Shown here piece after piece: positions 55,439-64,000 of a stretch of DNA of 64,000 nt. Where the stretch lies: positions 151,601,501 to 151,665,500 of the forward strand of contig JAZBRS010000026.1 of assembly GCA_037176725.1 (NCBI GenBank). Reading direction: 5' to 3'. The DNA is from Posidonia oceanica (taxonomy: Eukaryota; Streptophyta; Magnoliopsida; Alismatales; Posidoniaceae). The notes beneath the pieces are model-generated. The model searched no databases. It was not told the DNA's origin and saw only the letters and a list, made by a program, of their open reading frames with translations. The stretch's first letter is position 1; every line of letters begins with the position of its first letter. The translations under genes and the position numbers were made by a program.

Positions 55439-58400
55439 ATGGCCCAGCACGTCGGTGAGCCTCAGCCTTCTACTGCCCCAGAGGGGACTTCCACTTCTGT
55501 GCCTCCGACTTTCACTTTGACTCCCTCTATGCCTCTCTCGACACCAGTATCCTACCCTCTAGTGCACGGGCCCCGCTATATTCTGTGGGGCATTGGCAGA
55601 CCTTCCCCACTCTAGATCCTGTCACCGATTCCATCTTGGTGACTGCCACTCGTGCTCCAGAGACTCTGCTGGTGGCCTTCACTCCCCAGGACTATGTCAC
55701 TTTTGACACCCTTTCTACTGCGGCGACTTCTGCTATAGGATCCCTGCCTTCTGGATAGTCTGTGTCCTTGCCTCTTAGATCTGGTCCATCACCGACACTG
55801 CACCTCAGCATTCCCCTGACGGGCCCCCTGACGTGCAGTATCAGCATTTGATGGAGCTTGCCCAGGTATTCTAGGGTATGGCTCTATCTGTTCGTCCCTC
55901 TGTGGCTCTCGATACTCCTGAGGTTCTCCTGCAGCATGCTCCTACATTCCAGGCTTTTCCCACTGCATCTCTGCCCTAGCCGTCGCCTCAGCTACTCACT
56001 GCTCCGGTGATGGGGGCGCAGCCTCTGCCTGCATTCACACCACTCACCACACAACATATGACTCCACCACCTGGTGGCCAGCCCCTCAGGTTGGTTGGAG
56101 CGCAGTACCCCCCGAGCACGCTACCTGGCACTGTGCCAGTGCAGCTGCTGCTGCTCCAGCATTTTGCACCACCCACCGCACAACATTCTGCCTACCCCTA
56201 CCCTGTGCATCAGCATGTTCCTTCCCCAGCATGTATACCACCATACACTGCACCCACGCATGGATACGCTGGCCCTCATGTCGCATCATCAGGCGACATG
56301 ATGGTGGATCCAGAGGAGCACTTAGGTGCGACCCATTCAGTGTATGCACCCCCCGTCCAAGCTACGCCACCACCATCGGCAGCAACTCCAGATGCCCTCC
56401 TCACTAGGATGGGCGACCTGGAGAAGGCACTACGTCTAGTGTAGGGTGGTGATCGCCAGTCCTACCAGTTTGGGGACATCTACTATTTCCCAGAGGCGGT
56501 GCTCTCACTGAAATTCCAAATCCCAGATTTTGACAAGTATAATGGTAGAGGCTGCCCTATTTCCCATCTGAGGGCATGTTACGAAGATCTCGTTCAGCTT
56601 CAGGTTGACGAGAGGTTGCTGATCCACTTGTTTCAAAAGAGTCTAACTGGCCCGGCCCTCAAGTGGTTCACCTCCCTTGACATGGCCACCATTAAGACTT
56701 GAAACGACCTCAGTCAGGCGTTCTTGGAACAATACTCCTTCAATCTGGACCTGGTCCCAAAGCGCGAGGACGTGGTCGCCACCAAGTAGAAGCCCAACGA
56801 ACTGTTCAGGGAGTACGTCGGCTGTTGGAGTGCCCTCGCCTCGCAGGTTCACGATAGGCCCTCTGACGAGGAGTCTATCGAGATCGTTATTTGAGGCGTG
56901 CAACCATCCACTGGGGCTCTGCTTAGCATCAAACCAGTCACCACTTTTGCATCCTTGATTCGGTCTAGCGCTTGTGTGGAGAGCTCGTTGCGAAGTGGAA
57001 ACTTCCCTACGCTCTCCACAATTGCCAAGCAAGCCACCGCCCTCAACAACAACAGTGGCAACAGCAGCAACAACAACAACAACACCGGCAACAACAACAA
57101 CCACTCTAGGAGAAGGGACCCTCCGAGAATAGCTGTTGCATATGTCGACTCTCCTGCCGCGCTCGATCATGTGGTGGCCTAGCCTGGCCCGAATCAGGTA
57201 GTCTACGCACCTACACCTAGGGCACCTCCCACTCCACAAATCACAACCATCGCCTGACCTGTCTACCTTGCCGCACCGGTCCGGCACGGACAATACCAAG
57301 GGTAGAGACGGCCTAACACAAATCAGCGTTGTTTCACTCCACTAGTGGAACCGCTGAGTGTTGTCCTCCCTAAGGTTATGTCGCTCCTTAGGCTCCCTGA
57401 GATTCACCCACCACTGAACCCACTCCTAGGGTGGTACCGTGCGGATCTCTTCTGCAACTTCCATCAAGTCGTAGGGCACTCGATGGATAGTTGCTTCACG
57501 TTGCGGGGGGCCATTTAGGATTTGATTGACTGAAAGGTCATCATTATCAACATGTAGGAGGCAGCATCCACATCCGCACCTGCACCAGCATCTACCCCTG
57601 TATCAGGATCAGCACCCTCCCATCCTAGCATCGTCCACCAGCCTTTGCCGAAGCATTCTAGCCCGAGAGGGGCGGGCACCTCAGGAGTGCACTCTATCTT
57701 CCCCTCTGGGTCCGCTATGTCTGTGGTGGACCCCTCTGATCTCATCCAAGACATTTCTGAGCCTTTTCCCTCCTTTCTCTATCTTGCAGCAGTTGCCGGC
57801 TCCGAATCGGGAATCTATATGATCCGTCTGGATGCCAAGCCGGAGCACTCTACTGCGCGGCCCACCATGCAACCCCAAGCCCAACCACCTATTTGTCTGC
57901 TAGCTAGGTCCCAGCCAGAACCCTCACGGCCTTCCCAGCAGCATTCCCAATTCCCCCACCATCCAGCAAACACCCCGATAGCCCCACTTGGGCTCACAGC
58001 TCATGCTCCCCTGGTTGTTAACCTGACCAGGGATACCCATTGCATGCCAAATGACTACGCCACAGAGATGTGTGCGGAAGTCACGTGGTCAGGGAGGGTT
58101 TACAAGTCAGCAGTACCGGCAGCCAAGCCTAGCCGTCCAGAACCCACTCTACCCCCACCAGCATAGCAACCCACAATGCCCTCAACGGTAGAGCATCCCA
58201 CTCAACCTTCCACTTCCCTACCCTCTGCCTCCACCAGAAAAGACCAGCCTTCAGCTGATATTACTGCCTAGCTCAAAAAAGTCAAGGCTGACATCTCCAT
58301 TTGGGACCTTATCCATACATCCATTGAGCATCGAGAGGCTTTCCTCCACGTGTTCCAGGCTGCCCATGTGTCCCCAACCATTGAGCCTGCAACCCATGAG

Positions 58401-58440
58401 AACATGGTGGGTATGATTGCGGTTCCCCAGGTCATCTTTT
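55439..58440 (+). pseudogene. gag: Tat-type gag, degraded (element C)
   Basis: It starts MAQHVGEPQPSTAPEGTSTS at 55439. A Pro/Thr-rich stretch follows, then GYAGPHVASSGDMMVDPEEH (about 56270), the capsid-like core (KYNGRGCPISHLRACYEDLV, LFQKSLTGPALKWFTSLDM, 56500-56700), a Gln/Asn region ending in an Asn run near 57045-57110, and the zinc-like motif CNFHQVVGHSMDSC (57450-57495). Stops occur near 55750, 56441, 56700, 56787, 56893 and 57516. Gag builds the particle in which reverse transcription occurs. This copy matches element A's gag along its core and cannot give a full protein as read. Confidence 0.85.
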
Positions 58441-58841
58441 TCAAGTGATGACCTCCGACGGGAATTAATCATAACCAACCCCTCTTCGTCACGATGCAGT
58501 TTAAAAACTTTCGTATTCCCCTAACGTTGGTTGATAACGGTGCAGGCCTTAACGTTTGCCCATTGCGTACAGCAATGAAGCTCGGATTCAAGGCCGAGGA
58601 TATCACGCCAGATACAAAGAAAATGACAGCTTTTGACAATACATACCATGACTCTTTGGGGATTCTGATTATTCCCCTTACTATTGGTCCAATCGTATTC
58701 GATGTGGAATTCTACATCGTCGACTTGGAGCCCACTTTTAACCTCCTACTTGGGTGCCCTTGGTTGCACAAGCAGCAAGTCATCCTCTCGACCCTCCATC
58801 GCATGATCAAGTTCCGTTGGGCGACGACGTTGTCGTTGTAA
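58440..58841 (+). pseudogene. Tat-type aspartic protease
   Basis: A frame change near 58450 leads into FRIPLTLVDNGAGLNVCPL, with the Tat-style active-site motif (DNGA, in place of the classical DTG/DSG), then AFDNTYHDSLGILIIPLTIG and LLGCPWLHKQQ, the flap-distal signature of Ty3/gypsy proteases. The domain itself (58494-58790) is open. The link to gag and to the next frame is broken, so it is remnant-like, although the fold motifs are kept. Confidence 0.83.
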
Positions 58842-60287
58842 TGGAGGAAAACTTCGATAAGGAGCGAGTCGAGGGGGTCTCTTCTGTATCTCAACAGACT
58901 GTCCAGTTTGATCCCAAGCCTTCTGATACTTTATACCGCGTTAATCGGTTTGAGCCGGTTAACTATATCCCCGATCTTGAGCGTGTCAGTTGCCTAGTCG
59001 TTCATAGCAACCCTTTTCAGATGGTCGAAAACCTCTGTCACAGGTGGGGCTATGTGAAGGGAATGCCACTCGGGCGGTACGGCCAAGGGATCGCCGAGCC
59101 GATCACAACCAAAGAGCGAAGAGACTTCGAAGGTCTGGGGTATGACTTGCAGCCCTGTGAAGATGAACGCCTGCACTCAAGGAGTCGGAAGATTGACATC
59201 CCTTTGGATCTCACTAACTTCACCAGTGCAAGTGCCCTTGATCCAAACAAAAGCCAAGTTGCAGCGCAGCAAGCACCGTGTCAGAGCCCCCCACTGCCAA
59301 CAAAGGAGTGGGTCTGCATCAAGGACTACTACTCAGATGAGGAGCAGTCTGGCACAGTGGAAGTAGCTTGGACCAATAGAGAGGTCTAGTCTAGCCCACC
59401 AGCATCTCGGTCAGTTTGTCTGACCCTCCCTTCTACTGATACGGTGGCAAATCAGCAAGTCCTGTGTTAGAGTTGACAACCTATCACACTTCTGCAGTTT
59501 CACCAGCACCTTTGATAGCCACAACTGCAGTGCCAGGGTTAGGAGCACACCCTCAGGCACCACTCACCAGTCCACTCGTAGCCGTAGTCGCACTAGCACA
59601 GCGGTCACCCTTTCCAGCGGCTCAGTCAGTCAATTTAGGCAGCTCCGTGACTCAGCTTGCTTCATCAGCAGCACCACAAGGAACGCAGGTGGCTCCAGCA
59701 GCCATATAGCCATCTGCCTCAGCAAATCAAGTCTTGTGGTGGACCCCCACAGCATCTCCAGCCATACAACCACCCTCACCTGCAGACGTAGGTGTTTTGC
59801 CGCCTGACACAACCGTCCAGCCATCAGTCCTCCAGACGAGCGCTTCTATCTCCCCTCCAGCCACAGCAGTGACTTTGGCAGTACACCCGCCAGTTGCACC
59901 ACTGGCCAGCCTGTTTGCATCCCTAATCGCCGCAACACCGTAGTTAGCCGACTCGGAAGATCAGTCGGTCAGTCAATCAGCACAGCCGGCAACAGAACAA
60001 ACACCCGAGTCAACAGTGCAGCTAACAGCCAAGGCATCCACACAAGCGAGGGAGCAGCCGAGCAAGAGTCTCAAGAGGCTATTAGCACCTACTATGTTGA
60101 CTTGCCCTCAGATGACGAGGAAGGAGTGGTTGCAAAGGCTCTGATAGACAACATGCTCGGGGACCTAGAACTGTTGTTCCAAGAGTAGCTTATGGCACTG
60201 GCAGAGGATGCCGTAGAGCAACAAGGAGTGAAGAAAGGGAAAGCCGTGGTCACGGATCCCTCCTAGTCGGAAGACCATCCATCTATC
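58790..60287 (+). pseudogene. Pol linker with G-patch-like motif and low-complexity stretch
   Basis: In a second frame (to 59389), YVKGMPLGRYGQGIAEPI then FEGLGYD resemble the G-patch-like segment that Tat elements carry between protease and RT. From 59390 to 60287 the sequence is rich in Ala/Pro/Ser/Gln codons, with stops near 59388, 59467, 59707, 59941, 60186 and 60264. No catalytic domain is here. The length and bias suggest an expanded, poorly constrained linker. Confidence 0.65.
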
Positions 60288-61440
60288 ATGGTCTTGGAAG
60301 AAGCCACAGCAGCAGCACCCACTAGACCAGATGAGTTAATCACTCTGCAGCCAGGAGGCGGGTCTAGATGGTTTGTACAACACATGCCCCGCTCAGGCAG
60401 TGCAGTAGGTGACATTAAACAGATCAGTCACCTAGAGGACACTCGCCAATCTGGCACACTCCTCGCAAGTACATCAGGAAATGCGGAGGAGGAGACAGCA
60501 GTGGTAGTAGCCCAAGTAGTAGCAGTAGCAACAAGACAGACAGATCAGCTAGATCAGTTAGTAGGACCAGAGGCTACCCAAGCAGAGGTCACCCACCGAG
60601 CATACAGAAACACTCAGGTGAGCGTGACCATTTTGAGGCGCCATCAGGGCCAGGAAACGGAACACATCCACTCCTTCGATATCACAGACCCGACTTTCGA
60701 GAAGGAGATCCTCTCAGAACTCATTGCATATGAGGAGGAGGACGATACAGGCGTAGATGAAAATGATGAACCACCGCCTGAGTTCCAGCCCTACGATGAT
60801 GATCCAGAGGGCCCTAACCTCCACATTGAAGAAGAGACGGAGGTTATCAACATTGGCACAGCTGAAGAGGTCAAAGAGGTCTGCATCAATGCCCAACTGT
60901 CACCCTAGGCTAGAGCAGAATTCATTGCATTCCTTAGGGAATACGCAGACGTTTTCGCCTGGAGTTATGATGACATGGTCGGCCTCGACGTCGAAATAGT
61001 GGTACACACTTTGCCACTGAAGCCAGATGTAAAGCCAGTGAAGCAGAAGCTTAGAAGATGGCGACCACAATGGCTGCTCAAGATCAAAGAAGAAATCATG
61101 AAGCAGCATAATGTTAGCTTCCTTAAGGTCGTCCTCTACCCAGAATGGCTTGCAAATGTTGTGCTAGTGCTAAAGAAAGAAGGTCGGGTCCACATGTGCA
61201 TCGACTACAGGGACCTGAACAAGGCGAGTCCCAAGGACGATTTCCCTTTGCCATACATTGACGTCCTGGTCGATAACACTGCAAGGCACAAAATGCTCTC
61301 CTTCATGGATGGCTTCTCCAACTATAACCAAATCAGAATAGCAGAAGAAGACATGGAAAAGACATCCTTTATCACTCCCTGGGGAGTCTTTGAAGTAACC
61401 CTGAAAATCGACGCATCCATGCACGCTGCCAGAGCTCGCG
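60288..61440 (+). pseudogene. Tat-type reverse transcriptase, N-terminal part
   Basis: A long frame (60288-60908) ends the linker with a conserved Tat-like segment (EEETEVINIGTAEEVKEVCI), has one TAG at 60906, then RT: EYADVFAWSYDDMVGLDVEI, PVKQKLRRWRPQW, HMCIDYRDLNKASPKDDFPL, FMDGFSNYNQIRIAEEDMEK and TSFITPWGVFEV. The FMDG motif carries the first catalytic Asp. After WGVFEV a short deletion disturbs the expected palm sequence, and the frame ends at 61469 in unrelated LTR DNA. The YxDD motif, RNase H and integrase are missing. Confidence 0.88.
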
Positions 61441-61460
61441 TGCACCGACCGAGATTAGGT

Positions 61461-64000
61461 TGCTATTAGCGGTTGATTCTGAGGAGGGATTTCGACTCGA
61501 AAACACCAGAAAACAGAGGCAAACACAAAAGGAAAGTAAAATAAAAGAAAGGGAGTCGCCACCTAATTTATTAAATCGGAAAAACTAGGAAAACCAAGTA
61601 AAGAACATGCAAGGAAAACATATGTGTTTTGAAAGCATGCAAGATCCAATGTAAATGGATGACACAAAGTCAATGCGGTCCAGAGAAAGGGCAAGGACTC
61701 TTGTTACGCACAGGGAAGGTGTTAGGCACCCCCGACACGCGTGAGGAATCAGTCTTTCTAACTGATCCACTATAATGTGGCAAAATGTTGGCAAATGAAT
61801 GCCGGTTTATATATGCCCTAAGCCGGTATGCAAGATGCAACTTATAAACCAATGCAAAGCTTAGCAAACCTTGTTTAAGGCAAATACACGAAATCGAGAC
61901 GTTGCAAAAGGCGATAAATACTAGGGAAGCAAACTGAAAACAACGGCGTCGAAGAAAACAAGCAAGAAGCGGCAAAGATGGCAGTTTAGCGCTCTGTTTG
62001 GATCAAGGCTTGGTCATCGGTCCGGCAGGCATCTGTGCTGGTCACCGGTGAGGTAGGTGGCAGACCTGCTCCCCACACAGCAGTGGCTGCTGCCACGATC
62101 GAGGCGTAAAATGATGCGAAAAGGAAAATAAAACTTGGAAACCAATGATGGCATGCTGGGAAACAAGATCTACAAATAAACAAGGCCAGAAAACCAAAGT
62201 GGGGCGGCCGAAAACCAAAGGCTAGCTCATTGCTCGGACTGCAGGTTGGGTCACCGGTTAGGGCAACAACCGGCGTGATCGCCGCACAGAGGGGCATCGA
62301 GGTTGGTCGCTGTTACACTAGGCGGCTTCATTGCTGACAGTCCACTTGAGCAGAGGCCTTCATCGCTGAAGACAAGCAAGATAGACATGATAAAACTTGA
62401 AATAAACCTCACGGAGCTCAAGCTGGCTCAACGCGGAAGAAAAACATGCATTCAGATCATAAAATGAGCGTGTGAGTCGCGAGATACAATGGCTGGAAGT
62501 TGGCTGGTGAACTGACTGGAGTTGCAGTCGAGTCGCCGGTCAAGCCGGCGACAGGCCTGCAACTCTGGTAGTTCAAATTGCCAATTTGAGGCCGGATCTG
62601 GAACTCACGAGCTAGCTAAACAGAAATCCATTCACATAGGCATGTAGAGCATTCATCTATGATCACACAGGAACAAAAATCATAAGAAACAGATGAGTGG
62701 GTCACAAGATATCACGACCGGAAGTTGGCCGGAGGACTGGCCCGAGTTGCAGGTCAGTCGCCGGTCAGACCAGCGGCATAACTGCAACTCAAGTGTCCTG
62801 CACAGCCAACTTCATGGCTAGATCTTGGACTCATAAGCTAGCAAAATGATAAACTATTTACGCAGGCATATAGACCAGTAAACAGAGATCAAAAGCATAT
62901 ATTGAACAAACAAAATGGGACTTCGAGGTGGCCGAAGCAACTCCTCAAAGTCGGGTCGGCAGGCTGGCTGTGTTGTAGGTCAGTCGCTGCCTGAGCTGGC
63001 GCCTGACCTGGCAATCCGTTGGTCAGACTTCAACGTTGAAATTCACTGTGGTGGCGAAGCCTAAAATGTCGATGAGGGTTGTGGAAGCTTGCCGACGCTT
63101 CCAGAAACCCAACCACACCTTCGACGTGGAGAATGGTGGTCCGAGGCGGTCCACCCATCTCCGCCTCATACGGCCACTGTCTCTCATCGAGCTCCGACCA
63201 CAGGAGCGGCCGAGCATGCGAGGAGGAGGCTGTGAAGCCTCTGGGTACGGAGGAGGATGCGAGGGTGCATCCCGGAGCCAAGGGGGAGGTCTGCGCCTTC
63301 GTCCTGCCCTCGTCGGCGCTTCACTGACGTTGGCAAATGGCCGTGGCTGTTGGGTTGGCCAGGGACGCAAGAAGGGGAAGAGGCTATTTAGGAGGAAAGA
63401 GGGGAGGTCTGGGAAGGTTCCCGGACCCTCAGATGGGTAATGCACCTAGGGACTAACCTGTTGTGGCATCGCCGGAGTTGGCGGGCTGCGGCCGGAGTCC
63501 TCGCTGGAGTTGGGGAAGAAGGTGCGGAGTGGTGTGACGAAGGCTCGGGAAGGCTTGGGGAGTGTTGGGATCGCACGAGGAGGACTGGGGGAAGCTTTCT
63601 GGACGCAAGGTCGTTGATGGCTAGAGGTGGCAGGCATGCTCCGGAGTTGGTGGCCAGAGATGGCGTGCATGGGAGCAAGTGCAGAGAGACTGGCGTGGTA
63701 GGTGAGGGAGCTGGCGTACGCGGTGCAGCACAGGTCATCAAGGGGCTGGCTAGAAGCGTCCAAACGAACGTGCGGCGGGAGCTTGCACGGTTTGCAGATT
63801 TACAATCCAGTCGCCCCAACGCTTGGCGCCTGACTCAGTCACCCCTATTCCTGGCGACAGGAGTCAGTCGCCTGTGCATGTGGCGACCAGACGTGAAATC
63901 CAATAGTCGGGCTGAAAATGGGCTTGGGCTTGGTTGGAAGGTTAGGTTGGGTTATGGTTTGGGTTTTTTGATTTATTTTGGGTTGGATTGGGTTGGATAT
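61461..64000 (-). mobile_element. Tat-type LTR D, incomplete at the window edge
   Basis: This is an LTR in reverse orientation. A primer-like word GGGAGTCGCCACC (about 61552), the conserved U5 block (about 61655-61765), ~232-bp internal repeats, GTCGCC/GGCGAC words (63805-63890) and telobox-like GGTTTGGGTT/GGTTGGGTTA words (63935-64000) appear in the order expected for a reversed Tat LTR. The left border (TGCTATTAGC, 61461) is my best estimate. The right border lies beyond 64000, so I cannot say whether this is a solo LTR or the end of a full element. Confidence 0.8.
62470..63030. repeat. ~232-bp tandem repeats in LTR D
   Basis: Similar stretches start near 62470 and 62702 (GGAAGTTGGCTGG / GGAAGTTGGCCGG, then GTCGCCGGTCA, CTGCAACTC, GAGCTAGC / AAGCTAGC), with a looser third near 62910. 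They are moderately diverged from each other. Confidence 0.7.

Larger units (their letters stand above)
50949..61450 (+). mobile_element. Tat/Ogre-type Ty3/gypsy elements sharing one LTR (element C), truncated
   Basis: The order is Tat 3' region, polypurine tract, LTR (51682-54257), primer site (54264), leader, gag, protease, linker with G-patch-like motif, and first part of RT. The single LTR has a 3'-end partner on its left and a 5'-end partner on its right, as after recombination between two elements. The right-hand element is cut inside RT near 61440 by another LTR on the - strand. Remaining pol (rest of RT, RNase H, integrase) is not seen in the window. Confidence 0.85.

Noticed and set aside
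63023..63819. Large open frames on both strands near the window end.
   Set aside because: They lie inside reversed LTR D in GC-rich sequence, without domain similarity or a consistent frame.
1..64000. tRNA, rRNA and other structural RNA genes.
   Set aside because: I saw no B-box-like GGTTCGAATCC with a matching cloverleaf. The only tRNA-like sequences are primer-site complements of tRNA-Arg 3' ends in the LTR elements.

Overview
This is nuclear DNA from a flowering plant, probably a dicot. The evidence is the mix of plant-type L1 LINEs, Ty3/gypsy Tat/Ogre-type LTR retrotransposons with a tRNA-Arg primer site, a Ty1/copia remnant, a Mutator-like MITE, plant mobile domain (PMD) genes and one spliced plant gene. 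I do not commit to a species. By my boundaries about four fifths of the window is mobile DNA, most of it nested and mutated.

Layout: 1-3829 is the 3' part of a LINE on the + strand. 5149-28444 is a second, nearly full-length LINE of the same family on the - strand, bounded by a 12-bp target-site duplication. Two later insertions split its ORF1: a solo Tat-type LTR (10656-14285, - strand) and a complete two-LTR Tat-type element (15250-27331, + strand) that keeps only gag. Removing the second insert restores a continuous LINE reading frame. The only convincing intact host gene follows: a three-exon, 292-residue MBD4-like DNA glycosylase (29110-32323, - strand). 33096-36910 is another solo LTR of the same subfamily as 10656-14285.

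36911-42391 is low-copy-looking, AT-rich DNA with a hAT-transposase remnant, a 163-bp tandem duplication, a 637-bp Mutator-like MITE with a 9-bp duplication, and a G-run. 42392-44532 is a 5'-truncated Ty1/copia element on the - strand. 44533-50940 is the least ordinary part: a 40/47-bp minisatellite and two degraded PMD genes, with arrays of the palindromic word GTTGAACGC/GCGTTCAAC placed before and between them. 50949-61450 is a Tat element joined to the 3' end of another one through a shared LTR (polypurine tract on its left, primer site on its right), with gag, protease, G-patch-like linker and the first part of RT. It is broken by a further Tat LTR on the - strand (61461 to the window edge).

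How the parts relate: the Tat LTRs share start, 3'-end block and primer-site architecture, so the gag-only element could have been mobilised by pol-carrying relatives such as the one at 54258-61450. Stop codons in the two gag copies often stand where the other copy has glutamine, as expected from cytosine deamination in methylated, silenced DNA. Nothing here encodes prokaryotic or viral systems. The most unusual signals are the element-specific palindromic word arrays: GTTGAACGC around the PMD genes, GACGTC in the copia LTR, GTCGCC/GGCGAC in the Tat LTRs, and the 47-50-bp hairpin repeats upstream of the Tat polypurine tract.
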